A DNA stretch of 64,000 nucleotides from assembly GCF_031458075.1 (NCBI RefSeq), contig NZ_JAVDXT010000007.1, positions 1 through 64,000 on the forward strand. Direction: 5' to 3'. Every line of letters begins with the position of its first letter. The first letter of the stretch is position 1. Under the pieces are notes generated by a model. That model did not search any database. It had not been told where the DNA came from and worked only from the letters and a program-made list of their open reading frames with translations. Shown here piece after piece: positions 41,935 to 50,011 of the stretch. Made by a program: the position numbers and the translations under genes. Source of the DNA: Rhodoferax_B ferrireducens_A (GTDB taxonomy: Bacteria; Pseudomonadota; Gammaproteobacteria; Burkholderiales; Burkholderiaceae_C).

Positions 41935-42876
41935 ATGGAAAGTCTCGATCTCCGCGTGTTGGCCGATGCCCTGGCCTGGTTGCAAGCCGGCCATAGCGCC
42001 ACCTTGTTCACCGTGGTGGAAACCTGGGGCAGCGCGCCGCGCCCACCGGGCGCGCTGCTGGCAGTGCGCGGCGACGGCCTGGTCAGCGGCTCGGTCTCGG
42101 GTGGCTGCATCGAGGACGACCTGCACACCCGCGCCCGGCCCGCGCAGGAGCTGCCCACGCTGCTGCATTACGGCGTGACGCAAGACGAAGCTGCCCGCTT
42201 CGGTCTGCCCTGCGGCGGCAGCCTGCGCCTGGTGCAGGAGCCGCTGCACGACACAGCCTGGATCGCCGAGCTGCTGCAGCGCACCACCGCCCACCAGCTG
42301 GTGGCCCGCAGTCTGGACCTGGCCAGCGGCGCGGTACAGCTGCACAGCGCCCGCCGCGATCAGGCCATGGCCTTCGACGGCCAGACCCTGACCACCTTGT
42401 TCGGTCCGCGCTGGCGCCTGCTGCTGATCGGTGCCGGCCAGTTGTCTCAGGCCGTGGCCGCCATGGCGGCCGCGCTGGACTTCGAGGTGCTGGTCTGCGA
42501 CCCGCGCGAGGAATACGCCCTGCCCTTCGCCACGCAGGTACAGCGCGTGGACGGCATGCCCGACGACGCGGTGCGCGCGCTGCAGCCCGATGCCCACACC
42601 GCCATCGTCGCCCTGACCCACGACCCCAAGCTCGACGACATGGCGCTGATGGAGGCGCTGACATCCGATGCGTTCTACGTCGGCGCCCTCGGTTCGCAAC
42701 GCAACCAGGCTACCCGCAAGCAGCGCCTGGCCGCCCACTTCGACTTGGGGGCCGCCCAGCTGCAGCGCTTGCACGGCCCGGTGGGCCTGCGCATCGGTGC
42801 GCGCACGCCGGCAGAGATTGCGGTGTCCATCCTGGCCGAAATCATCCAGGTGAAGAACGCCGCCACGGCAATTTAA
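41935..42876 (+). CDS. XdhC/CoxI family molybdenum-hydroxylase maturation protein
   Basis: 313 residues. N-terminal XdhC_CoxI domain with FTVVETWGSAPRPPGALLAVRGDGLVSGSVSGGCIEDDL; C-terminal Rossmann domain with LLLIGAGQLSQAVAAMAAALDFEVLVCDPR and DAFYVGALGSQRNQATRKQRL. XdhC binds and sulfurates the molybdenum cofactor before insertion into xanthine-oxidase-family enzymes. The likely client is the molybdenum hydroxylase at 45261-48800, which is only 2.4 kb away but on the other strand. The stop lies at the edge of a dispersed repeat copy. Confidence 0.9.
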   Translation: MESLDLRVLADALAWLQAGHSATLFTVVETWGSAPRPPGALLAVRGDGLVSGSVSGGCIEDDLHTRARPAQELPTLLHYGVTQDEAARFGLPCGGSLRLVQEPLHDTAWIAELLQRTTAHQLVARSLDLASGAVQLHSARRDQAMAFDGQTLTTLFGPRWRLLLIGAGQLSQAVAAMAAALDFEVLVCDPREEYALPFATQVQRVDGMPDDAVRALQPDAHTAIVALTHDPKLDDMALMEALTSDAFYVGALGSQRNQATRKQRLAAHFDLGAAQLQRLHGPVGLRIGARTPAEIAVSILAEIIQVKNAATAI

Positions 42877-42932
42877 AGAAAATCAGGCTCTGGCGCAAAT
42901 AGCACCTGCACCAGCAGCTATCAAAAACGCAG
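42872..42932 (-). repeat. Dispersed mini-repeat, copy 5 (after xdhC)
   Basis: Minus strand GATAGCTGCTGGTGCAG, then TTTGCGCCAGAGCCTGATTTTC. The plus-strand edge supplies the xdhC stop codon (TAA 42874-42876). Confidence 0.65.
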
Positions 42933-42944
42933 CAACAGGACGGA

Positions 42945-44420
42945 CTAGGATTCAAAGTACAACGACGGCCGGAACAAGGATTCGGCGTTGTTGTGGTCGC
43001 GCACGGCCCACACGCCCAGCTCCCGGGCCCGCATCGGCTTGGCGAACAGATAGCCCTGCAGCTCGTCGCAGCCCATCTGCACCAGCAGGTCGCGCTGCGA
43101 GCGGGTCTCCACCCCCTCGGCCACCACCCGCATCTCCAGCGCATGCGCCATGCGGACGACGGTATTGGCGATGAACTGGGCGTGCTCGCTGGTTTCCAGG
43201 TCGATGATGAACGCCCTGTCGATCTTCAGCTCGGCGGCCGGCAGCTTGCGCAAGCTGGCCAGGCTGGAGTGGCCGGTGCCGAAGTCGTCAATCGACACGT
43301 GCACGCCCAGGGCCCGCAGCTTGTCGAAAGTCTGCATGGTGGCGGCGGTGTTCTCCAGGGCCACCGACTCGGTGATCTCGCAGGTAAAGCGGGAGGCCGG
43401 TGTGCCGGTCTGCACCAGCACGGTCTCCAGGTGCTCGGCAAAATCCTCGCGCCGCATCTGCTGGCCCGAGATGTTGACGGCGATGCGCATGCTCAGGCCC
43501 TGCTGGCGCCAGACCATGGCCTGCTGGCAGGCCTGCTCGATCACCCAGCGGCCGATGGACTGCATCATGCCGTAGCGCTCGGCCAGGGGGATGAACTTGT
43601 CCGGCCCGACCAGGCCTCGCTTGGGGTGGCGCCAGCGGATCAAGGCCTCGGCCGATGTGACCTGCAGGCTGCGCGCGTCGATTTTCGGCTGGTAGTAGAG
43701 CTGGAACTCCTGCCGCTCCAGCGCGCCGCGCAGGTCGTGCATCAGCGAAGCGCTGTCGCGCCGCGCCTGGGCCAGCTGCGGATCGTATTCGGCAAAGCCG
43801 TCGCCGCCGGCCAGCTTGACCGAGCGCATCGCCATCGCCGCCCGCTCCACCAGGTTGCGCCGCTCGGCCTGCAGCGGATAGACCGCCAGGCCGACCGAGC
43901 AGGTCAGGGTCAGCGATTGCGACTTGGCCTTGGACTGCACCACAATCGGCGCCGCAAAAGCCGCCGCCACCGTGGCCGCCGCCTGCCGGCCCGCTTCCAG
44001 CCCGCCACGCAGGATGAGCGCGAACTCGTTGCCCACCATGCGCGCCGCAGCGGTGTCCGGCCCCAGCCCGGTCTGGATGCGGTGGGCCAGCTCCTGCAGA
44101 ACCTGGTCGCCGGCCTTCTTGCCATAGGCCTCGTTGGTCGCGCGGAAATGGTCTACATCGACATACAGCACGCACACCGCATGGCCGTCAAAATCGCCGC
44201 GCAGCACGGCATCGTCCAGCTCGCGCTCAAACTGGCGCGGGGTCAGCAAGCCGGTTAAGCCATCGCGCGCATAGGCCTGCGCCAGTTCGCCCGACACCTG
44301 GGCCAGCAAGGCCGCCGTACGCCGCCAGCGCCAGAACAGATAAGCCACCAGCGCAGCCCCGCCCAGCGCCAGGCACAGCAGCAGCCAGGGCGCGAACGGG
44401 CTGGAGCGGATGAATTCCAT
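42945..44420 (-). CDS. Membrane GGDEF/EAL protein with degenerate GGDEF
   Basis: 491 residues. One N-terminal membrane helix (about 12-31) leads into a GGDEF domain (about 50-210) with LYVDVDHFRATNEAYGKKAGD. Its active-site loop reads MVGNEFA instead of GGDEF, so cyclase activity is unlikely. The EAL domain (about 230-480) keeps EALIRW, NISGQQM, ITESVAL, DDFGTGHSSL, KIDRAF, AEGVET and QGYLFAKPM, so c-di-GMP phosphodiesterase activity is expected. The GGDEF-like part may act as a GTP-sensing regulatory domain. No sensory domain is visible. Stands alone, not in an operon. Confidence 0.9.
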   Translation of the reverse strand: MEFIRSSPFAPWLLLCLALGGAALVAYLFWRWRRTAALLAQVSGELAQAYARDGLTGLLTPRQFERELDDAVLRGDFDGHAVCVLYVDVDHFRATNEAYGKKAGDQVLQELAHRIQTGLGPDTAAARMVGNEFALILRGGLEAGRQAAATVAAAFAAPIVVQSKAKSQSLTLTCSVGLAVYPLQAERRNLVERAAMAMRSVKLAGGDGFAEYDPQLAQARRDSASLMHDLRGALERQEFQLYYQPKIDARSLQVTSAEALIRWRHPKRGLVGPDKFIPLAERYGMMQSIGRWVIEQACQQAMVWRQQGLSMRIAVNISGQQMRREDFAEHLETVLVQTGTPASRFTCEITESVALENTAATMQTFDKLRALGVHVSIDDFGTGHSSLASLRKLPAAELKIDRAFIIDLETSEHAQFIANTVVRMAHALEMRVVAEGVETRSQRDLLVQMGCDELQGYLFAKPMRARELGVWAVRDHNNAESLFRPSLYFES

Positions 44421-44489
44421 GGTGAAGGACCGATCTGGTACGGGGTGGATGGGCTAGAAAAACAAGCTCAGTGCATGACCGAAGTGTGG

Positions 44490-44516
44490 CCAGGCCATAT
44501 ATGGTGCCTGGTTTTT
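44490..44516 (+). terminator. Hairpin followed by T5 between two minus-strand genes
   Basis: CCAGGC (44490-44495) and GCCTGG (44506-44511) form a 6-bp stem with an AT-rich loop, followed by TTTTT (44512-44516). It reads as a terminator on the plus strand, yet the nearest plus-strand gene ends 1.6 kb upstream. It may end an unannotated plus-strand transcript or be chance. Confidence 0.3.
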
Positions 44517-44598
44517 GCCGCAATCGTGCATTTGTACGGTAATCCTGCGGTTTTAGAGCCGGGCATCTGTGCGGCCACCTCGTGTTGCGAGCGCAAGC

Positions 44599-44898
44599 TC
44601 AGGCTTCCCGCTGGTACCCGTCCTCCCGCTGGCTCCGCACCGCCAGCACAAACACGGTGTCGATGGCCGCCACGTAGTGGTGCAGCGCCACATAACCGCG
44701 TGATGCGCGGCCGATGACCAGTTCGCGCTTGCCGCCTTTCACCGGACGGCCGATCAGCGGGCTGTGGGTCAGGATTTGCACGGCCTCCAGAATCTCGCCG
44801 ATGCGCTGTGGCGCCGCACCGGGGTCGTGTTGCGCGATGTGGTCGAAAAAACGGTCGAAGTCGTCCAAGACCTCGGGGGCCAGCTCGATGCGCGCCAT
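44599..44898 (-). CDS. RelE/ParE family toxin
   Basis: 99 residues from ATG 44898. MARIELAPEVLDDFDRFFDHIAQ opens with the family's beta-strand/helix pair. LTHSPLIGRPVKGGKRELVIGRASRGYVALHHY and TVFVLAVRSQREDGYQ are typical of ParE-like toxins (GRP...RELVI...GYVALY...D.V.VLA..). It lies 8 bases after its antitoxin. ParE members inhibit gyrase and RelE members cleave mRNA; the residues seen favour the ParE side, but activity is unknown. Confidence 0.85.
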   Translation of the reverse strand: MARIELAPEVLDDFDRFFDHIAQHDPGAAPQRIGEILEAVQILTHSPLIGRPVKGGKRELVIGRASRGYVALHHYVAAIDTVFVLAVRSQREDGYQREA

Positions 44899-44906
44899 GG
44901 CGCGGC

Positions 44907-45191
44907 TCAGTTGCCGAGCTTGCGGGCCGCGGGCTTGGCCGGACGCTCGCCGGCTGCGCGGGCAGCGAGATAGGCCTTGGCATCGTCCCAAGGCACAGTC
45001 TTGCCGGTGGCGCGGATCTTGGCCCAGCGTTCCTCGGCCACCGCGTGGAAAGCGTTGTCCAGCTCCACCTGCTCCACGGTTTGCGCTATGGCGTCCAGGA
45101 TGAAGGCGTGCGCGGTCTTGCCCGCCTGCTCGGCGGCGGCGGCCAGGCGGGCCTTGAGTTCGTCTTCGATGCGGATGGTGGTGGTGGACAT
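44907..45191 (-). CDS. Ribbon-helix-helix antitoxin
   Basis: 94 residues. STTTIRIEDELKARLAAAAEQAGKTAHAFILDAIAQTVEQ is a classical ribbon-helix-helix DNA-binding domain (beta strand TTIRI, two helices). The C-terminal half, with ERWAKIRATGKTVPWDDAKAYLAARA, would wrap the toxin. It precedes the toxin in the usual order and should autoregulate through the palindrome at 45219-45238. Confidence 0.85.
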   Translation of the reverse strand: MSTTTIRIEDELKARLAAAAEQAGKTAHAFILDAIAQTVEQVELDNAFHAVAEERWAKIRATGKTVPWDDAKAYLAARAAGERPAKPAARKLGN

Positions 45192-45218
45192 GCGGAGACC
45201 TCCGGCAGAGTGGCAAAC

Positions 45219-45238
45219 TGTAGCACATATGCGCTACA
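45219..45238. promoter_or_regulatory. Palindromic operator of the toxin-antitoxin operon
   Basis: TGTAGC-ACATATGC-GCTACA: a 20-base near-perfect palindrome with 6-bp outer arms and a central CATATG, 28 bases upstream of the antitoxin ATG. Position and symmetry fit a ribbon-helix-helix autorepression site. Confidence 0.6.
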
Positions 45239-45260
45239 AATACCGATACACCTACCGAAA

Positions 45261-48200
45261 CTAAGGCTGCAGCCCTCTTACCCGTGCCACCGCCTCCGGC
45301 AAATCCCCCCACGCCGGCTTGCCTGGCGCAAAGCGCTGCCGCATATAGCCGGCCAGCTCGGCCACCTGGGCGTCCGACAGGCTGTGGCGGAAGGCGGGCA
45401 TGAAGCCTACCTCGCGGCCCGCGGGCTCCTGCACGCCATTAAGGATGGTCTGCAGCAGGTTGTCGGGCCGGTCGCTGTGCAGGTTACTGTTCAGTGCCAG
45501 CGGCACGTTGACGCCCAGCAGGCGCGGGCCGTCGCCGTCGTGGTGGCAGGCGGCACAGGCGCCGTTAAACAGGCGCTGGGCCGCACCAGGCAACGGGGCT
45601 GCCAGGGCGGCTTGCTGGACGACAGCCTGGGAGTTGGTTTGGGGCGCGGTGTCGGTCTGGAGGCTGACCAGGTAGCGGGCCATGGCGCGGATGTCGGCGT
45701 CGGGCAGGGCCGCCAGCTCGCGCACCACCGGGGCCATGGGGCCGGTGGCGGCGCCGTGCTCAGGGGCGTGGCCGTGGCGCAGGTACTTGTAGAGCGCGTC
45801 GGCGTTCCAGGGCACGGGGGCTTTGGACAAGGCAGTCAGGGCCGGGGCTTCCCAGCCGTCGACCAGGGCACCGGCCAGGAAGCTGCTGCCGCCTTTTTCG
45901 GCACCCAGCGCGTTGCGCGGCGTGTGGCAGGCGCCGCAGTGGCCCAGGCCGTTGACCAGGTAGGCGCCGCGGTTCCATTCGGCGCTCTGCTGGGCTTGCG
46001 GCTGGTAGGGCGTGGCGTCGTGGAACAGCGCGTTCCAGCCGGCCATCAGCGGGCGGATATTGAACGGGAAGCGCATCTGCGCGGGCGGCGTGGCGGCCTG
46101 GACCGCGGGCTGGGCCATCAGGTAGGCGTAGAGCGCGGTCAGGTCGGCGTCGCTGGTCTTGGCGAAGGCGGTGAACGGGAAGGCCGGGTACAGCTGGCGG
46201 CCGTCGCGGCTGATGCCCTCGCGCATCGCGCGCTGGAAGGCGCTGAACGACCACTGGCCGATGCCGGTCTCCAGATCGGGCGTGAGGTTGGTGCTGTAGA
46301 CCGTGCCAAACGGCGTGTGCATGGCCAGGCCGCCGGCGTTGGGCTGGCCGCCAGGCGCGGTGTGGCAGCCCACGCAATTGCCCACGGCGGCCAGTTGGCG
46401 GCCGCGCTCTATGGTCGCTGCGGTGTAGGCCGACGGGCCGGCCTGCACGCTGGGCGCGATGGCGGCGCGGCCACCGAACAGTGCCGCGCCCAGGCCGAGC
46501 ACGCCAGCCAACAGCGCGCCGGTGCTGGCCCACAGCGTGCGGCGGGCCGGCCAGGGCAGGCGCGCCAGTTGCGCCGGGGTTACTCCTGAATTGATAGCTG
46601 CTTGCGCAGGTGCTTCCTGCGGCAGAGGCATATTCAATGCCGAACGCACGACTTCGGGGGTGAATGGCGGCGCGCGGAAGCGCACGCCAGTGGCGTCGAA
46701 GATGGCGTTCGCAATCGCCGCCGTGCCGGGCACCGAAGAGGATTCGCCAGCCCCCAGCGCCGGTTCACCGGGGCGCGGCATGTGCATGACCTCGATGACA
46801 GGCACTTCGCGGAAGTTCAGGATCGGGTAGCTGCCCCACTCCTGGCTGGCCACGGTGTTGCTGCCGGGAGTGAACTGCACTTTTTCCTTCAGCGCGCGGC
46901 TGGTGGTTTGCAGCACATTGCCGTGGATCTGCTGCTCAACGCCGGCGGGATTCACCAGCAGGCCGGCGTCGTGGCCGACCACCACGCGGCGCACATGCAC
47001 CTCGCCGGTGGCGCGGTTCACGTCCACATCGGCCACCCAGGCGGCCCAGGCCGAACCGTAGCCCGGCCATTTACTGTGGTTGTAGCGGGCATAGGCGAAG
47101 CCCTGGCCGGTGACCCAATCTCCGCTGGCTACTTGCTGCTGCGGCTGGGTGTGCGGCTTCCAGCCGGCCTTGTCGGCGGTGGCGCGCACCAGCTCGGCGG
47201 CGCGCGGGTCGTGCAGGTAGCGCAGCCGGTAGTCCACCGGGTCCACGCCGGCGGCCGTGGCCAGCTCATCGATGTAGGACTCGTGGGCAAAGGAGTTCGG
47301 CAGCGCAGACACGCCACGCAGCCAGGAGGCGCGCACGATGGGCGGCATGTCGTGCACGCTGACCCGCAGGTTGTCGTAGCTGTAGGGCGGGCGCGCCGTG
47401 CGGTCACCCATCTCGAAGGCCTGGGCTACTGGTTCAATGCTGCGTGTCAGCAGCAGGGCCAGGGTCGGTGCGCCGTTCGACGGATAGGAGGTCTGGAAGT
47501 CATACGCGGCTGGCGAGCCGTCGGCGTTCAGGCCGCCCTGCACTTCCATCAGCTGGGCCGCGCCCTTGGGCTCCCACAGGTGTTCTTGCTCGCGCGTCAG
47601 CTGCACCCGCACCGGGGCGCCCACCGCGCGCGACAGCAGGGCCGCATCGGCCGCTACATCGTCGGCGCCGTTGCGGCCGTAGCAGCCGGCGGCCTCCATG
47701 CGGATGACGTTGATGGCCACGTCAGGCAGGCCCACCAGGCGCGACAGATCGAAGCGCAGCACGTGCGGGTTCTGCGTACCAGCCCAGACCGTGAGCTGAG
47801 TCCCCTGCCAATCGGCCACCGCACAGGACGGGCCAATCGACGCATGCATCTGGTAGGGCCAGACATAGGTGCGCGGCATGGTCTCGGCGGCAGCCGCCAG
47901 CGCAGCGTCCACATCGCCCTCGTCCACCAGCTTGCGGGTGCTGCGCGGGTTGTTGCGGATGGCCTGCTGCACATCGCGCAGATCCGGCATGCCGGGCCAG
48001 GGCTTCCAATGCACGCGCAGTTCGCGCAAGGCCTGCTCGGCCTGTTCTTCGCGCTCGGCGACGATGCCGACAAAGTCGCGCAGCACCACCACGGCGCGGA
48101 TGCCGGGGATGTGGGCGATGCTGGACTCGTCCACAGCCTGCAGCGTGTTGCCTATGAAGTCGCCATGGTCGGCCCCCGCATACGGCGGGCGCACCACGCG

Positions 48201-48800
48201 GCCGTGCAGCATGCCGGGCACGCGCATGTCGTGCACAAACACCAACTCGCCGGTGAGCTTGTCCAGCAGCTCGACGCGCGGGATCGACTGGCCGACGGTG
48301 CGGTAGTCCTTGGGGTCTTTGACCGGCGTCTGCAGATCCAGCAACAGCTGCACATGCTGGCCAGCCAGCGCATCGGCAATATCGGGCGCAGCGCGTTGCA
48401 CCAACCAGGCCTTGGCCTGGGCAGCGGCGCGGCGCAAGGGCTCGGCGTGGATTTGCAGCGAGGCACTGGCGATGGTCGCACCCTGGTTGGGCGCCCGCGC
48501 GGTATCGCCCAGCACCATGTGGATGCGCTCCATCGGCAGGTCCAGCTCCTCGGCCACCACCTGGGTCAACGCAGTGCGCAGGCCGGTGCCCAGGTCTACA
48601 TGGCCGTTGAGCGCGGTGACGCTGCCGTCGTCCCAGACGGCCAGCAGAATCTCCACACCCTCGGCCGGGTTGGCGGGCACGGCGGCCGGTTGACCGGGCA
48701 CGGGCGGCGGAGGGGCCGGCGGTTGGCGCACCACCAGCAGCACGCCGCTGGCCGCATGGAAGTCGGCGCGGCTCAGCGCATCCTGGGCCCGCATGCTCAT
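45261..48800 (-). CDS. Nicotinate dehydrogenase-like molybdopterin subunit fused to triheme cytochrome c (NicB-like)
   Basis: 1179 residues from ATG 48800, overlapping the iron-sulfur subunit by ATGA. Residues 1-720 form the molybdopterin-binding part of the xanthine-oxidase family, in the order DGSVTALNGHVDLGTGLRTALTQ, NQGATIASASLQIH, YGRNGADDVAADAALLS and GAGESSSVPGTAAIANAI. A linker with a membrane helix (about 752-772) leads to three CxxCH heme sites: CVGCH (about 810), CGACH (about 958) and CAACH (about 1085). The size and architecture are those of Pseudomonas putida NicB, which hydroxylates nicotinate at C6 and passes electrons to cytochrome c. Topology would put the molybdenum part in the cytoplasm and the hemes in the periplasm. 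The linker contains a dispersed repeat copy. Confidence 0.8.
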   Translation of the reverse strand: MSMRAQDALSRADFHAASGVLLVVRQPPAPPPPVPGQPAAVPANPAEGVEILLAVWDDGSVTALNGHVDLGTGLRTALTQVVAEELDLPMERIHMVLGDTARAPNQGATIASASLQIHAEPLRRAAAQAKAWLVQRAAPDIADALAGQHVQLLLDLQTPVKDPKDYRTVGQSIPRVELLDKLTGELVFVHDMRVPGMLHGRVVRPPYAGADHGDFIGNTLQAVDESSIAHIPGIRAVVVLRDFVGIVAEREEQAEQALRELRVHWKPWPGMPDLRDVQQAIRNNPRSTRKLVDEGDVDAALAAAAETMPRTYVWPYQMHASIGPSCAVADWQGTQLTVWAGTQNPHVLRFDLSRLVGLPDVAINVIRMEAAGCYGRNGADDVAADAALLSRAVGAPVRVQLTREQEHLWEPKGAAQLMEVQGGLNADGSPAAYDFQTSYPSNGAPTLALLLTRSIEPVAQAFEMGDRTARPPYSYDNLRVSVHDMPPIVRASWLRGVSALPNSFAHESYIDELATAAGVDPVDYRLRYLHDPRAAELVRATADKAGWKPHTQPQQQVASGDWVTGQGFAYARYNHSKWPGYGSAWAAWVADVDVNRATGEVHVRRVVVGHDAGLLVNPAGVEQQIHGNVLQTTSRALKEKVQFTPGSNTVASQEWGSYPILNFREVPVIEVMHMPRPGEPALGAGESSSVPGTAAIANAIFDATGVRFRAPPFTPEVVRSALNMPLPQEAPAQAAINSGVTPAQLARLPWPARRTLWASTGALLAGVLGLGAALFGGRAAIAPSVQAGPSAYTAATIERGRQLAAVGNCVGCHTAPGGQPNAGGLAMHTPFGTVYSTNLTPDLETGIGQWSFSAFQRAMREGISRDGRQLYPAFPFTAFAKTSDADLTALYAYLMAQPAVQAATPPAQMRFPFNIRPLMAGWNALFHDATPYQPQAQQSAEWNRGAYLVNGLGHCGACHTPRNALGAEKGGSSFLAGALVDGWEAPALTALSKAPVPWNADALYKYLRHGHAPEHGAATGPMAPVVRELAALPDADIRAMARYLVSLQTDTAPQTNSQAVVQQAALAAPLPGAAQRLFNGACAACHHDGDGPRLLGVNVPLALNSNLHSDRPDNLLQTILNGVQEPAGREVGFMPAFRHSLSDAQVAELAGYMRQRFAPGKPAWGDLPEAVARVRGLQP
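46586..46639 (+). repeat. Dispersed mini-repeat, copy 6 (inside the NicB-like gene, in frame)
   Basis: Plus strand TGAATTGATAGCTGCTTGCG, CAGGTGCTTCCTGCGGCAGA, GGCATATTCAATG. Translated in frame as part of the linker (NMPLPQEAPAQAAINSG) between the molybdopterin part and the membrane-anchored cytochrome part. Confidence 0.6.
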
Positions 48801-49261
48801 GCGGATTCCGCCAGCAAGACTGCAGCGCGCTGCACGGCCCGCAGTATCTCTACATGCGTGCCGCAGCGGCACAGGTTGTGCGACAACTGGGCGCGAATCT
48901 GGGCCTCGCTGGGCTGCGGATTGTGCTGCAGCAGCGACACGGCCATCATCACCATGCCGTTCAGGCAGTAGCCGCACTGGGCGGCCTGTGTCTCCAGAAA
49001 AGCCTGCTGCACCGGGTGCAAAGCCGCCGCCGAGCGCAAGCCCTCCAAGGTGGTGATGTGGCGCCCGGCCACGCCCTGCGCGGGGACCACGCAGGCGCGT
49101 GCCGCCATGCCATCGACCAGCACCGTGCAGGCCCCACATTCACCCAGGCCGCAGCCGTACTTGGGGCTGTTCAGGCCCAGGTCGTTGCGCAGCAGGTGCA
49201 GCAGGGTGGCGCCGCCGGCGGGCAGCGCATGGGGGTGGCCGTTGACGCGCAGCGTGGGCAC
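48797..49261 (-). CDS. Nicotinate dehydrogenase-like 2Fe-2S subunit (NicA-like)
   Basis: 154 residues. An N-terminal plant-type 2Fe-2S domain carries YGCGLGECGACTVLVDG, with a further Cys in ARACVVP. The C-terminal helical 2Fe-2S domain carries CGYCLNGMVMMAV and HNLCRCGTHVEI. It transfers electrons from the molybdenum site to the cytochromes of the partner subunit. P. putida NicA is nearly the same length (157). The gene starts 4 bases after the nicotinamidase stop. Confidence 0.9.
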   Translation of the reverse strand: MPTLRVNGHPHALPAGGATLLHLLRNDLGLNSPKYGCGLGECGACTVLVDGMAARACVVPAQGVAGRHITTLEGLRSAAALHPVQQAFLETQAAQCGYCLNGMVMMAVSLLQHNPQPSEAQIRAQLSHNLCRCGTHVEILRAVQRAAVLLAESA

Positions 49262-49265
49262 GGAT

Positions 49266-49985
49266 TCAGGTGGCGATGTCAGTCGACTGGATGCGCTTCA
49301 CGCCTTTGGCAGTCATGCTCTTCCAGGCCGCCGCCAAGGAGCCGTTCAGGTCGATGCCGCGTGTGGCGTCTTCGACCACATAGACCTCGAAGCCCAGCTT
49401 GCGTGCGTCCATGGCGGTCCAGGCCACGCAGAAGTCGGTGGCCAGGCCGGTGACGAACACCGTCTTGATGCCGCGCGCCTTCAGGTAGCCGGCCAGGCCG
49501 GTGGCGGTCTTGTGGTCGGCCTCTTCGAAGGCCGAGTAGCTGTCCATCTCCTTGTGGAAACCCTTGCGGATGATGAGCTGGGCAGTGGGCAGCTTCAGGT
49601 CTTTGCTGACGTTCGCGTCGTCCGTGCCCTGTACGCAGTGGTCGGGCCAGAGCACCTGGGTGCCGTAGTTCAGCTTGGTGGTCTCGAAAGGCTTTTTGCC
49701 CGCATACGTGCTGGCGAAAGACGCGTGGCCGGCCGTGTGCCAGTCCTGCGTGACGACGATGTTCTCGAACGCGGGTGCCAGCTGGTTGATCACCGGAACC
49801 ACCTCGGCGCCGCCCTTGACGGCCAGAGTACCGCCTTCGAGAAAGCAGTTCTGCACATCGACCACGATCAGCGCCGCGCTGCCAGGCTTGATCTTGCCGG
49901 CGGCAAATGCCGGGAGGCCGAGGCCGCCCAGTACGCCGAGGGCGGCAGTGGACTTCAAAAGGGTTCTGCGGTGGCTGCTGTGCAT
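49266..49985 (-). CDS. pncA: Tat-exported nicotinamidase (isochorismatase-like hydrolase)
   Basis: 239 residues from ATG 49985. The N terminus SSHRRTLLKSTAALGVLGGLG is a twin-arginine signal with cleavage near AFA-AG. Housekeeping PncA is cytoplasmic, so this one appears to be periplasmic. The catalytic triad is Asp43 (VVDVQNCF), Lys141 (IIRKGF) and Cys186 (TDFCVAWTA); metal ligands are in QDWHTAGHASF (Asp81, His83, His87). It converts nicotinamide to nicotinate. Being 4 bases upstream of the nicotinate dehydrogenase genes, it supplies their substrate. Confidence 0.88.
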   Translation of the reverse strand: MHSSHRRTLLKSTAALGVLGGLGLPAFAAGKIKPGSAALIVVDVQNCFLEGGTLAVKGGAEVVPVINQLAPAFENIVVTQDWHTAGHASFASTYAGKKPFETTKLNYGTQVLWPDHCVQGTDDANVSKDLKLPTAQLIIRKGFHKEMDSYSAFEEADHKTATGLAGYLKARGIKTVFVTGLATDFCVAWTAMDARKLGFEVYVVEDATRGIDLNGSLAAAWKSMTAKGVKRIQSTDIAT

Positions 49986-50011
49986 GGTGGATGCTCCTAA
50001 GGTTGGGGGAA

